Below are positions 11,066 through 22,402 of a stretch of 64,000 nt of DNA, piece after piece. The DNA comes from Immersiella caudata. Taxonomy: Eukaryota > Ascomycota > Sordariomycetes > Sordariales > Lasiosphaeriaceae. The stretch covers positions 5,766,001-5,830,000 of the forward strand of contig JAULSU010000002.1 of assembly GCA_030512335.1 (NCBI GenBank), in the 5' to 3' direction. Under the pieces are notes generated by a model. It searched no databases, was not told the origin of the DNA, and saw only the letters and a list, made by a program, of their open reading frames with translations. Made by a program: the position numbers and the translations under genes. Each line of letters begins with the position of its first letter. Position 1 is the first letter of the stretch.

Positions 11066-14000
11066 GCTGAGTGTGTACTGTACCCTTTTTACTTTGTGAT
11101 TATTGTATTTGTTCATAGGCAGGGAGTTTGGGTACTAGCATAGGGCGGGGTCGAGCGATGCATCGTCGCGCGGGGATACTCAGTAGCACAGCATGCCGTT
11201 GATATTACTCTTGTACTTTCCACCAGGCAGATTATACCGTTCTCTCCATATGTCCTTTACGGGCGTGTAGGTGTGACAAGTGGCAACGAACCTTGTTCCA
11301 GGCAGCGATAAACTGGCCCGGCCCCCCATCTCCGACCTGATCCGCCGTGATGAGCCTCCTGTCATGACGTCAAGCCACGGAACGCGACCGTGAGACGCAC
11401 GATAGTAGTTTGACAAACCGTAGGCCAGATCTTCAGGCTTATCGGCACCGAGTGCCTGGAGAGCCTCGATCTTGGTGACATAGATGTGGGAGGTTGATCG
11501 ATCCAAGGGTTCCTAGACTGCTGCGTGTTTGCTTGGTGTCATTAATCATCCGTTCTCTTCCCCAAAGTGCAGTGTCCTGTGTGACGCCGTAGAAAGCTCG
11601 GGGTTGCCGGTGTCGACACGACAAACAATCGCATCTCAATATCCCGAAGCACTTTGACGGTGTGGGAGATATCGAAGTTGCCGAGCGGACGTCTAGGATG
11701 TCGCCATCTTTAAGGAACTCACCGGTAGGATGATGCAGATTGTGGCTGCAGGTTGTTAACTCCCTTATCCTCGCAGTACAACCGTAGATGTGCGGGCTTT
11801 GCGGGCCCCGGCCTGGGTATGCAGGGTTTTGCCTGATTGCTGCTGTTGCTGATCTTGTGGGCTGACAGCTTGTGTCAGGAGGCACGCTTTGCCGTTTAAT
11901 AAGGACAAAGTGTAATCTGTCATGCTTCGTCAAGACGAGTTCTCGAACCCTGTCCCCTGACGAGTCGACTGAAGCAGGGAATTCTCTCTGGGTAGGTCGA
12001 GTGTGTTAACCCCGTGTAACATTGGACAACGCGGGTATCGTTGTTGATACCCCTGAGCTGGGCTGAAGAGCGCAGGCAACTTCCGAAGGGTGAGATATGG
12101 GGTGCTGTCAGCACACCCCGGTGTCGGTATTGGAGGCAGTGGAGGCTCCTTTGGCACCAAACACACCGCCTTCCCCCTTGGAATTTTGAGTCACGGCAGG
12201 CTGCAGACGCCGCATTGTCATCTGGTATATCCCGTACTTCGGTATGCTCAAATGGCCTAGTCCTCGCCTGCTTGGCTGCGGGTTGATTACGACCAACGTT
12301 GGTTTGTCGAAGAAACCTCCAGCGCTTGAAGGATACGGTGTTGTCCGACTTTCACCCCGCTGTGCCACTCCTGTTCCTCGGTTCTTGGTTTATGAGGGCG
12401 CTGCGCTGGCACCTGTCAACACCAAACAGGAGGTGCTCTGTCGAACGACGGTTTGGGATGGTCCCGATAGGCAGACGTTCCGGTGGCAAAGACATCATCA
12501 GAGCAGGCCCGATCGGAACGCTTCCCCGGATTTTTCTTTGCTGTTCTGCTTGCCGATCAAGGTGAGCAGAAGTGCAGATTTGGTGCTTAATTCGGTCTCA
12601 ACGGCGTTTGTGGCGCATCTTGTCCAATCTGACACGAACCTATCACCCTCCCAGCAAAAGAAGGCGGCCAAGGCAAGCACGCTACCAGACAGAAAATATT
12701 CGAGATCTGACAGAGCTAAGCGAAATCCTGATCTGTGTCGACGCAGTGCGTAGCCTCAAGCAGGTTTTCCTGGGGCCTAGGCGAGTCTCATGTTACAGAT
12801 AGACAGCTGGCTGAGTACCGAGCTTACATACCGATAGGACTATAGCACCTCCTTTGCCCTCCCCCGAAGCAAGGGATAGAGTGAGCGTGGCAGAAGAGGC
12901 CAAGCGCCGTCGGAGGCTTCCCCGGAGCACTCGCAGACGAGTTGCAGCGAGGCGTTTACTGTGCTACCACACCGATGATTGCCCGGAAGCCTCCCTTGTC
13001 CGCTTGACTTGCCGGCCCCGCGGCCGGAAGGGGTCGAACAGCTTGCCGGGCGGCGCGTGGCGTTCAATAGGGCAACGGTGAGCGAATCGGGGGTCATCCT
13101 GACAGCTCGCCCTGAAATCATGGTGATCTTGGGCAAACCAACGAAGGAACATGAGACGGTGAGGGAGGAGGGGTAGGGGCGGAAGGAGACCGATGGTCGT
13201 CCAGCAGGACGCGCAGGGTGCTTACCGCTTCAACCCCTCTCGGCCGAAGTCACACGAGTAGGAAGAAGACATGGCCAGCACGAAATGTAGAGGGGAAGGA
13301 CGTCGCTCCAGGTCGGTATCGGACACAGGCCAGCCGGGTGCCGCAGGCGCGTCTCCAACACGAGGATGGGAAGAGTACCAGGTGAGCGGTAAGGGGACGG
13401 AGCGTGGGTTTCCGACGATCTGGGCGGGACCAGCCCATAGGCATCTGGTCTGCTGGTGCCGCCTCCCCGCATGAGCGTTTCTGGATCCGTGTGGGTGGAT
13501 ACGTTGGGGCCAGTATGCTCGTGCGGCTCTGCCCACAAGAACCGCCTGGCCGGGCCATGGGAGAGAAGGGGAATCGTAATGGGTTCTCGGGCTCTAGCAA
13601 ACTCTTTTGGCACAACCGTCCGCGTCTTGAACCAACATGCTAGACGAACTCCAGTTGATGGAGCGCTGGAGGTACGGTAGTTGATCGGAAACCCAGAAGA
13701 TAAATTCCAATCAATGATTTTAGCGTGAAATATTGGGGCTATATTCGCGGTGACACGAGAAGAAACCAGGAAGCAAGCGCGGGTGGTCGCCCTTTCTTGG
13801 TGGCCGCTCCTTCCCGCTATCGCTTTGGCTGACCGACACCTTCCTTTGGCTACGGCAACATCCCAAGTAATGGTCGAGAGGAAGGAATTGGCCTACCCGT
13901 GGCGAGAAAACCATGCGTGTGACCTCCATTATCTTCGCTGCGCCGAGATCATGTTTGACCTCTACCGCCTCACTTCCGTCGCGGCACACCCACCACTGGA

Positions 14001-14463
14001 CACCGGGCAATCATAACACCCTCCAGACAGCTCCATGCTCTCGGTATACCACGGAAAGTTCTCTTTGGCCTGTCCTGGAGCTTTGTAGAAGGAATGAAAG
14101 CCGCAGTCTTCAAGACCATCGCAAATCATGGCTGACGAACTGCGGGTGTAAAACTGCGAAGTGGCAGTTTTGCGCAATCCAGGGCTGCCTCTCCCTCTCT
14201 CATGTTTCGGCGGCACCCCGTAAGTGCTATACCCCAAGCCATCACATATCCACCCCCCGAAGCCGGCTCACTTGAGCTGAAGTATATAAGCTTCATCCCC
14301 CACATACATTCGTGAGACTCAGATAAGCGCACCAGCCCTCACAAGCCTCTCTACCCAAGGGCCACTCCTTCAGGGTGTGTCTTTGATCCCAAACACTCCC
14401 CCAACCCACCCCCAAAACTCATATCTCCTATCCGATCTAATCCCTCCCAATTTGAGAGTGACG
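11066..14463. other. Gene-poor region, 3.4 kb
   Basis: No gene could be supported. ORFs up to 169 codons (12244-12753 plus, 11439-11933 minus) have no domain, hydrophobic pattern or low-complexity coding signature and overlap each other on both strands. A short hairpin lies near 12033-12055 (GGTATC / GATACC arms). The base composition is not strongly AT-rich, so this does not look like a heavily RIP-mutated transposon relic. Near the right edge the sequence becomes a promoter with a TATA box (14283-14290). Confidence 0.5.
14283..14290 (+). promoter_or_regulatory. TATA box upstream of a small ORF
   Basis: TATATAAG stands 174 bases before the ATG at 14464 and is followed by a pyrimidine-rich leader. 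A canonical TATA box is uncommon in fungal housekeeping promoters and commoner in regulated genes. It suggests transcription starts at about 14310-14330 on the plus strand. Confidence 0.5.
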
Positions 14464-14688
14464 ATGCCTCACAGCGTTCAAGACGTACGCTCAGCATCTT
14501 CCGCCAACGATAACCCACATCGCTCCTCTACCTCACAACCGTCCAACAACGCCAAAGCGGCCAAGACAACCACCAAAAAAGACAAGACCAGCTTCAAGAC
14601 GTCTCCCATGCTGAAGTCCTGGGCCCAAGCCAGTGACCGCAACACCCTGCCAATGTCCGAGATTCTTCATTTCAGCACCAACAAGTAA
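14464..14688 (+). CDS. Small hydrophilic protein, unrecognised (74 aa)
   Basis: The first ATG after the TATA box opens a 74-codon frame ending at TAA (14686-14688). The product is basic and Ser/Thr/Lys-rich, with a KKDKTSFKTSPMLKSWAQ stretch. It has no signal peptide, membrane helix or cysteine pattern. The same frame stays open after the TAA to 15105, so the true end may involve a splice I could not place; a weak donor GTAAAC overlaps the stop at 14685. Support is the TATA box, the leader and the ATG context; no family is recognised. It could also be a non-coding transcript. Confidence 0.35.
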   Translation: MPHSVQDVRSASSANDNPHRSSTSQPSNNAKAAKTTTKKDKTSFKTSPMLKSWAQASDRNTLPMSEILHFSTNK

Positions 14689-15603
14689 ACCCACGGCTCC
14701 GTCTACAGTAAGCCAGCGGCGTCACTCGTTTGGCCTAGTCAGGTCCAGCTTTCCATCTCGAAAATTCCCTTCCAGCACCACCCACCCCAGCAGCACGTAT
14801 CAACACCCCAACGAGTCCCCTTTCCGGTCAGTCGGTCTTCCCCGAACACTCGCTTGGGCGAACCGACCCAATCCTTTTCCAGTCATTTATTTTCAGCACC
14901 GCCACCCCAAAACCAAACCTGTAAGTTGGCTAGCCTCAGCGCTCATTTGTTTCCACCCAGTTCTGCAATCCCCCCCAGCATAACGATGTCTAGTCAAGGG
15001 CCAACAGCTCAGCCTAACACTCGTTCCCTCCCAGTCAGTCCTGCAGTTCATCATATCATCACACCAACCAAGGGGCTCGGGCTTGCACTAGCCGGCTACT
15101 GGTAAAACATCACTTCTCTCAGCGTGTTATCACAACAAAAACAAGGGCAACCAATCATACCCACCTACCCTCACACTCGATCTTGAAGCGTCCACCTGCG
15201 CGAGCAACCACGTTTTCCATGGGTCGGACCTGACACCCATGGCCATTGGGGCGAGTTTCGTGTACCATCACCAAGCTAGTAGAGCTCTTATGGACAGCAA
15301 GGTCTCTAAAGTCTTTTGAACATTTCCCTTTCCTCAATGTGTTTCTTCTTCTCTTCTCACTGGGGACCTGTCAACCCCTATTCGTCCCAGCCAACCTCAC
15401 AACACTTTGGCGTGGCACACGCAGGTCATATCCGGTGTATTTTTGAGTCTTTTGACGCAGCCCGTGATAGAAATACCAACGCTCCAGTACTGCCCCTTAA
15501 GCAGAAAGTAAACGCCAGAATAGTCGTGATATCATGCCCAAGTCTTATACACAGCAGATGAGAGAAAAGCCAATGCCCCCGTAGAAACTTTTGCGTTCAA
15601 ATT
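14689..15603. other. Pyrimidine-rich intergenic/UTR stretch
   Basis: A C- and T-rich plus strand up to about 15,110. The frame of the 74-aa ORF continues without a stop to 15105, which may simply reflect the lack of A and G. The rest, to 15603, is the 3' flank of the cystathionine beta-lyase gene. No other gene is visible. Confidence 0.45.
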
Positions 15604-16989
15604 CTAAGCCGATGCCGTGGCAGCGTCTTCAGTTGGTCCATTGGCGTGAAAATCATCTATTGTTAGAGTAACGGCGCCTGCTTGGACGAGCTGATGGATA
15701 GGTTAGTATCGAGTGTCACTGGCCTAGAGATGAAAACTTACAGCCCGCGTGAGGTCATCGATCAAGTCGTTCACATCTTCGATGCCGACGCAAAGCCGAA
15801 TTATGTCCTCGGGCATCTGTCTCTCTGCACGTGTCTTGGCGTCGATACTGGCATGGCTCATGCGGCAGGGCATGCTGATCAAGCTGTTTACACAACCGAA
15901 GCTAACGCTGATACCCCAAAGCCTAGCGGCTTCGACGATACGCTCGGAGAGCGCGACGTCCCCGGTCTCGAAGGAGAGCACAGCGCCTGCACCCCTCGCG
16001 ATGGACCAATGGAGGTCATACTGCGGGTGCGACTTGAGACCTGGGTAACGAACTTTAAACCCGTGGGATTCGAGGAATTCCGCAATCTGCTGCGCATTGG
16101 CCTGCTGCTTCTCCATGCGGATGGCCAAGGTCTTGACACCGCGCATAAGGAGGAAGGAGTCGTTGGGCGAGAGGCCGCAACCAGTGGCGTTGATGGTGAA
16201 GAACATCTTGTCGGCCAGCTCCGGATCGGCGCATGCGACGACACCTGCCATGATGTCGTGGTGGCCTGAGAGGTACTTGGTGCCCGACTCGTAGACCACG
16301 TCGGCGCCAAGGTCCAGGGGGTTGCACAGCATGGGGGAGAGCATCGTGTTGTCGACGACGACGAGGGCCTTGGGATTGGCGTCGTGGGCGGCGGTGGCGA
16401 TGGTGGGGATGTCGACGATCTTGATCAGGGGGTTGGTGGGGGTTTCAAGGAGGACCATGGCAGTCTTTTCGTTGAGAACAGCCCGTACCCGGTCGACATC
16501 GGTGGTGTCGACATGGTGGACGACCACGCCCTGATTGTTCTTGAGGTAGGTGAGGAGCCGGTTGGTGCCTCCGTAGAGATCGTCGCCGGTGATGACTTCG
16601 TCTCCCGGCCGTAACAAGCGGGAAATGACGTCTAGGGCGCCCATGCCAGAGCTGACGGCGAGAGCGCGCGTGGCATTCATGATCTTGGCCAGGTGACGCT
16701 CCAGGTGTGTCCTGGTGGGGTTACCGGACCGGGTGTAGTCATACTCGCTTCCGCCGTTGGATGAGGTCTGCTTGAAGGTCGCAGACTGATAGATCGGGAT
16801 GCTTGAGGAGCCATATTGGTCCTTGGTCTCGGTGTAAACGAGCTCCGTGGCTAGGGCGTACCGTCTGCGGCCGACCTGCGGACTCGAGGGTGCAGGTGAG
16901 GGCGGGAGGTCATGGCCGTCTGCGTCGACGCGTGCGATGGCCTTGTTAGCCGCGGGCTGGGCCGGGCTGATGTCGCTCGAAGACGCCAT
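15604..16989 (-). CDS. Cystathionine beta-lyase (PLP, Cys/Met metabolism)
   Basis: Two exons on the minus strand: 16989-15742 and 15690-15604, 444 aa. The intron (GTAAGT...CATCAG, with a CTAAC branch site) joins DDLTRA to LVQAGAV, a normal C-terminus for the family. The fold-type I PLP signature is present: YDYTRSGNPTR near residue 84, SSGMGALD, VVDNTMLSP, and SGTKYLSGHHD with the PLP lysine at about K238. The enzyme cleaves cystathionine to homocysteine, pyruvate and ammonia in methionine synthesis. Sequence alone does not wholly exclude cystathionine gamma-lyase, but the motif set favours the STR3/MetC-like beta-lyase group. The frame is open upstream to 17271 without another ATG in a good context, so MASSSD is taken as the start. 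Confidence 0.88.
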
Positions 16990-17969
16990 CGCAAAGGCAC
17001 ACCTACAATTGGTGATTTGGGTGCAAGCGTCGCCGACCGTGGAGCTTGGGCTGGCTGGACGTTGCGATTGGTGATGTGCCGCGATTGCGGGGTGGCGGGG
17101 CAGTGGTAGGAGGGGTGAGGGGAGTGTGACACGACACACCACAGATGAGGATTCAGCAAACAAAGTACATTGAATTTCGCCTCCAAAATGGTTGGGGCAA
17201 CTAGAGATGATTTGGGAGAAGTTGGGAGAGTTTAGGTAAAAGTCAGGTCTCCTCGAGCTTTGTGCACTCACCTCTGTCAGTCGTTCCCGCCCTGCGACAT
17301 CCCGTTGCCCCAGACTCCAATTGTCCCCTGGCTGGCCGACCGCCTTTTCATCCGAGGACGGAGGCGGCGTGGACCTGATTAAGAGTGACCTGCTTGCTCA
17401 CCACAATCCTTTGTGAGAAGCGGTATCGTCATATCTAGCCACGCCTTGGGCCGTTGTGGGGCACAAAATGACGTGCTAACGCTCCCAGCGGTCCCTAGCG
17501 AAGAGACTGGTACGACCGGCGTCTCTGACTGGACACAAGCTCCGTCAGGATATCCAGCCGGCGAGACGAAGTCAAAGCTCTTCGAAGATCGCGTGCCCGG
17601 ACGAGGGTAACCGGCAGAGACGCAGTCTCCGCAGATATCGCGCCTGCGGGCCGCATAGAAGCCTTGTCGTGAGCCAATGGGGGAGTTGTCAAAACGGGCA
17701 ATAGATGAAAAAGTACATGCGGTAAGATATCGGTGCGGCGGGTTGCTGGCTGCTTCAGCTGCCGCGCGAGGCAGAGGAATAAACATCCTCCGCGGCGAGC
17801 GATTAGATGTACGCTGCAAACGACCTATGATACAGAAAGGTATTAATCAGAACGCTACCGTAGCTGTTTATCCTCTGCGAGACCCCTGTATTTACCCCGT
17901 TTAATGGTTGCTTGGCTCTGCAGCCGGAATGCACGGTGCGACTCCGCTTGTCTTCCCCGTGATTGACTC
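16990..17969. other. Intergenic between cystathionine beta-lyase and Msp1
   Basis: Contains the beta-lyase promoter and the 3' flank of MSP1. I looked for palindromic sulfur-regulator sites (ATGRYRYCAT type) and saw none convincing. The ORF on 17819-17379 minus has no family content. Confidence 0.5.
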
Positions 17970-19318
17970 TCAATCCAGGGATAAGGATGCCTGTTCTTCT
18001 TCTTCGGCGTATTCGATAAAAGCGTCAGTCGACGACTTTGACTGCGACTTCGCGGCGCTGCTGCCAGCACGTTGCCTTGCGTGGTTATTCATGAGGATTT
18101 GGCCGCCCCCTTTTCGGCCAAAAAAGTCTTCTGTCCTAATTCCGCGCACATTTTCGGGGTTCACACTCGCCAGCGAACCTCCCGATGCGCGACGCTCTCG
18201 AATGTACTCCCGGACCGGTACCATGGCGGCGTCACGGCACGCTTCCTTGATATCGCTGCCGGACATTCCTGCTGTCACCTTGGCGATGTAATCCAAGTCA
18301 AAGTCCTTGTCACGCTTTGTATCGCCCAGAACTAGCTGCAGGATGCGGCGCCGTTGTTCAGCTCCGGGAAGGGGGACTGGAAACTTTTTCGGCATCCGTC
18401 GAAGGATGGCCTCGTCAATATCGTTGATTCTGTTGGTAGCGCCAAGTACAACTATCCTGGCAGGGGTACCACCCGCATTTGTTGACGTGAGTCCGTCCCA
18501 GAGGGTCATGAACCTAATACAGTCAGCGGCGAAAAATGTCAACATGTGACAGGAAACCTACTCAGCCTTCACCATGCCACTAGCCTCGTGCTCACCACTT
18601 CTGCGGGTGCCCAGAACAGCATCGATCTCATCAATGAAGATGATGGCAGGTTGAAGCTTGTGCGCCAGTGAGAACACAGCTCGGACCAGCTTGTTGGAGT
18701 CACCGTACCACTTCTCCGTCAGCGTGGAGATGTGGAGGTTGATGAAGGAGGCGCCGCTCTCGTGAGCGACGGCCTTGGCAAGCATCGTCTTGCCGCAGCC
18801 CGGCGGCCCGTAGAGCAGCACGCCGGATGGCGCTGACAACAACGGGCCGCCATGAGAGTATAAGTGCGGTAAAGTTAATGGGTAAATGATGGCTTCTTTG
18901 AGCTCCTCAATGATCTCTTCGAGTCCGCCGACGTCGGAAAAGCCAACTGGGATGTCCTCGGGGGCGACGACCTCGAGGGCTACCTGGTTCTCATATTCGT
19001 TGAGAACCAATCTGTCAATCCTAGACCCATGGTGGGACTCGTCGTTGCCATCTTCACCTTCCCCCGCCGGCCCACGTCGTAACTTCCGGATTCTCTGGAG
19101 ATTTGCCTCGGCTTTGATCCGAGCTTGCTCGTGCTTCTCGCGATCAGGGTCGACGAGCTTTGCGATATAGGGCCCAACGAGGTCGCGGAAGAGGAAGTAT
19201 GCGGAAACTGTCTAGGGACATGTGTTAGAGCCGGTGACAGCAAGGGAGCTTGAGGCCTTACACTAGCGACGATGACGAGTCCCGAGACGAAGTCCTTGTA
19301 ACGTTTTTGATCGCTCAT
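17970..19318 (-). CDS. MSP1: Msp1/ATAD1 AAA ATPase, mitochondrial outer membrane
   Basis: Three exons on the minus strand: 19318-19262, 19211-18562 and 18513-17970, 416 aa. An N-terminal membrane helix (about residues 9-27) is followed by a basic, coiled segment and one AAA+ domain: VGGLEEIIEELKE, Walker A GPPGCGKT at about 154-161, Walker B IIFIDEID near 213, and a sensor region with GATNRIND. Msp1 pulls mislocalised tail-anchored proteins and stalled import substrates out of the outer mitochondrial and peroxisomal membrane. The exon-2 acceptor is ambiguous: TAG before 19211 pairs with donor GTAAGG (chosen), while CAG before 19207 would pair with donor GTGTAA two bases upstream; both keep the frame. 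Intron 2 (GTAGGT...TTAG, 48 nt) restores KAEFMTLWDGL. The C-terminal ~50 residues are disordered and acidic. Confidence 0.93.
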
Positions 19319-20153
19319 GATGTGTCAAGCCACGCCGCGCAGAGGCCTGCACAGTCGTAGTTTGGTAACCGTATGTCAGGACAGCAGAATCCAGGCTCAG
19401 AGATTCGGTACAATTTTGGTTACTCACGACCGTGGGCGCAAAAATTATTGGAGTTCGAGCTGCTTTTGTACGCGGCCAAAGAGCTGGGACGCGGCGAACA
19501 CATGAAGATGGCGGATGGCGCTAAGACACCCACCCGTTGGCGGCTGCGACAAACGAAACGCCACAGGTGGCTGCAATGTGGAAGTGGTTTATTGGTTCAG
19601 GAGACCGCGCATTCGTCGTCCGCAACTTGCACATACCGAAAACAGCTGGTTGGACTCCTCTGTCGGCAAAGCTGTAGCTTTATCTTGATCTTATTTTAGC
19701 ATACACCCATAGAAATGTGAAATAAATGCGGTTGAGGACTTGTGAGAAGTAGGTACGAAGTGCGGACTGTATCTTGTCGGGTCAGTGCCAAGATGTCAAT
19801 CCTCACATCAGCCACACCGACCCTCTTAAATCGACAGTGTGGAGAAGGCTTTTGCTAACCTTGCACGTGTTGTGCTCATCGCTGCCAAAACCGCTGAAAG
19901 GCCCACTGAAGAGCCCTGTAATCCAGCGCTGACCGGAGAGAGGAATCTCTCACCACGTGCCTTGGAAGGAAGCCCCACGGCTGAGCCGCAGCTAAAGAAG
20001 ACCCTACAGAACAGCCGACTCGGCTACGAAGTTGCTAAAGGCTACGGGCTTACGGATTCGAATATCGATTTAAACAGAATGCGTGAAATTTACGGAGGCC
20101 TTTCGCACGCGTAAGTAAGAGTACGGTAACAGCGACAGCGACAGCAACAACGA

Positions 20154-20389
20154 TACCGTATTTTTTTTCCCCGCTGGATAGGCTTTTACTCAGAGACCAT
20201 GCACGCCCTGGAGCCTTTGTCAGCGGGCCTGCGCAACAACCGTCAAGTGCTCCTTGCACCGCGATATTGATAGCAGGTGGCCAAATCGCGACTTTGCGCA
20301 AGCCCTTCACGTGCGGGCTGACATAAACTTCAGGGCGTGCACGGTCTCTGAGTAAAAGCCTATCCGGCGAAAAAAAAAAAACCACGGTA
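20154..20389. mobile_element. MITE-like element with long terminal inverted repeats
   Basis: Two arms of about 56 bases face each other: 20171-20228 and 20313-20369. They share an identical core (GGATAGGCTTTTACTCAGAG) and match at most positions through the neighbouring TGCACGCCCTG and GTCAGC blocks; weaker pairing resumes at TTGCGCA. Each arm is flanked outside by a T/A run and then TACCGT / ACGGTA, so the inverted symmetry reaches 20154 and 20389. The 236-bp size, lack of coding capacity and internal asymmetry fit a miniature inverted-repeat transposable element. I could not identify clean target-site duplications, so a long-hairpin locus of another origin remains possible. Confidence 0.6.
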
Positions 20390-20610
20390 CCTAGCGGCGG
20401 TGACAGCGATAGTGACAGCGGGCAAAATGTGGCTGGGTTTCTTCGTCGTGGCTTGTACGGAGTAGTTGCTCACCTTTTCGTCGATTAGCTGGGTCGATTG
20501 AAGAGCCACAACACAGCCGATTGAAGAGGGCCGAGCCAACACCAGCTTGGCTGCAGGGATCTGCTTCTGCCCCGCGCGAGCTCAAGGAGCGACCAAATCC
20601 CAGGCCAGTC

Positions 20611-20630
20611 GCGCGCGAAAAGTAAACAAA
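20611..20630 (+). promoter_or_regulatory. CGCGAAA plus forkhead-like GTAAACA pair upstream of PCS1
   Basis: GCGCGCGAAA is immediately followed by AGTAAACAAA, about 160 bases before the Pcs1 ATG. The first resembles an SBF/MBF/E2F-type element and the second matches the forkhead core RTAAACA. In yeasts such sites drive G1/S and G2/M transcription. The role here is inference from sequence and the mitotic/meiotic function of the gene. Confidence 0.4.
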
Positions 20631-20787
20631 TTGGCTTCATTTGCATCAGTAATTCCTCCACCTTAATCTAGCTACCGCCCGCGATCGCAAACACTTGCGC
20701 GACAACCCTCTTCAATCGCTCCACCAGAAATCGGCCGTTTCTTTCATTCGAAGTTTCTATTTTCCAATTGGCCCCGTGCGCAGTCCG

Positions 20788-22402
20788 ATGTCGAGGGCCA
20801 AAATCGCCCGCTCGTCCTTATTGTCAGGGTTGGTGGATTCGGATTCGGAGGACGGACTGAACGGCGACGCATTCGGGATCCGCAAGACAACTGCTCCCAC
20901 GAAGGCTGCAGGAAAGAAGAAAACTAGCGACGCGATGGCACCTGCAACCAAAGGCACGCGCGGTCGCCAACCCGCGAACAAGGTCACCAAGCCCGCACAG
21001 CAGAAGAAGACCTCGACGCGTCAGCTCGCCGCCGCTGTTGAGAAAGCAGCCGAAGAGGAGTCCCGCGCCGCATTGGCAGAAAAATCAAGCAACGCGCAGC
21101 CGAAAGCGACGGCGCGAGGGCGAAAGAAGGCCGCTCCTGAGCCCGAAAGAGAGGTGGAGGATGTGGTAATGGAAGATACGACCACAGAGCCCGCACCTAA
21201 ACCGAAGACTGCGCGCGGCCGCCCCAAAAAGGCTGCTGCTGCAGAGGAAGTGAAGGAACCTGCGAATACCACGCGGCGCGCACCCGTAGGGAGGGGCCAA
21301 GCAGCGAAAAAGGTCGCGGTGGTGATACCCGAGGAAGAAGATATGACGGAGATACCGGAGACCCAGCCCCCAGGTGCTTATCCTGCGGGCTCTGAGGGAG
21401 AGGAGGAGCGTGATCAGCTTGAGGCATTACCTGCTTCGGACCCAATGGAGAAAATCCGACAGATACCCTCGAGCCCATCAAAACGACCCCTCTACTCATC
21501 ATCTTCGGAGGGGGGCAGCGGTGATCCTGCACTACGTCGCCGGCTAGGCGACATGACGCAGAAATACGAAGCTTTGGAGAAGAGGCACCAAGACCTTAAG
21601 GAAGTCGCCGTCAGAGAAGCAGAGCGCAACTTCGACCGTCTCAAGAAGCAGACGGACGAGAAGGCGAAAGGTAAGGCTCCATACCGGGATTCCCCTGCTA
21701 CTCAACAGACACTGACACCGCTCATAGCCGCGGAACAGCTGATAGCTACTCTCAAGAGCGAAGTCGCTGCTCAAAAGGAGGAGGCCAAAGAAGCCATCCA
21801 CCTCAAGAAGCAGCTCGACGAGATCTCTGCTCAAACCGAGGACTACCAGGCACGCGCCACAAGCCTCACCACCTCCCTGGCAGAAGCCAAGGCGGAAATC
21901 AAGTCTCTCACGATGAAGCTCAGCGCAGCGCGGGCCGCCGAGGCCGCAGCAGTCGCCCGTGTCGTCCCCGGCAGCGCCATGAAGAACGGCCACGCGCAGC
22001 AGCGGGTGCAACGCCAAGAACAAGCCACTCTCTCCGCGCAGCTCAAGGAAGATCTCTACGGCGACCTAACGGGACTCATCGTCCGAGGCGTCAAGCGAGA
22101 TGGCACAGAAGACGTATACGACTGCATCCAAACCGGCCGCAACGGAAGTGCGTACCCCTGTACCTTTACCCTATCGCATCCAAACTAACAAACTTTCAGC
22201 GCTCCACTTCAAACTAGCAATCGATGTCGACGGTGCAGAGAACTTCGAAGACACACAGGTTCTCTACATGCCACAGCTCGACCCGAACCGAGACCGCGCA
22301 CTCATCGAGATACTTCCCGAATACCTCATCGAAGAGATCACATTCCCGCGACCACAGGCGGCCAAGTTTTATGCGCGTCTGATGAAGGCATTGAACGAGT
22401 AA
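20788..22402 (+). CDS. PCS1: Monopolin subunit Pcs1/Csm1-like kinetochore protein
   Basis: Two exons, 20788-22147 and 22200-22402, 520 aa. The intron (GTGCGT...TTTCAG, 52 nt) joins TGRNG to TLHFKLAI. The C-terminal globular domain contains LYGDLTGLIVRGVKR, DVYDCIQTGRNGTLHFKL and LDPNRDRALIEILPEYL, characteristic of the Csm1/Pcs1 domain. A coiled coil spans roughly residues 245-400. The N-terminal 200 residues are basic and disordered, with AT-hook-like ARGRKKA and RGRPKKA motifs. Csm1/Pcs1 homodimerises through the coiled coil and, with Lrs4/Mde4, forms monopolin, which clamps microtubule-binding sites at kinetochores and also acts at rDNA. The start at 20788 is the first ATG in this frame after a long run of non-ATG codons. 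Confidence 0.9.

Larger units (their letters stand above)
19319..20787. other. Divergent intergenic region with inverted-repeat element
   Basis: Lies between the Msp1 and Pcs1 starts. A MITE-like element (20154-20389) occupies its middle and a cell-cycle-type promoter sits at its right end. A 91-codon ATG-less frame at 19839-20114 looks mildly protein-like but has no start or family. Confidence 0.5.

Noticed and set aside
12244..12753. 169-codon plus-strand ORF in the gene-poor stretch
   Set aside because: No motif, no hydrophobic pattern, and overlapping opposite-strand frames of similar size; it reads as chance.
16990..17271. Longer 515-residue form of cystathionine beta-lyase
   Set aside because: The open frame upstream starts at GTG, not ATG, and has a Cys/Pro-rich, non-conserved look; it is treated as 5' UTR.
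19839..20114. 91-codon frame that looks mildly protein-like before the MITE-like element
   Set aside because: No ATG in frame, a stop directly upstream, and no recognisable family. It could be a gene relic, but evidence is lacking.
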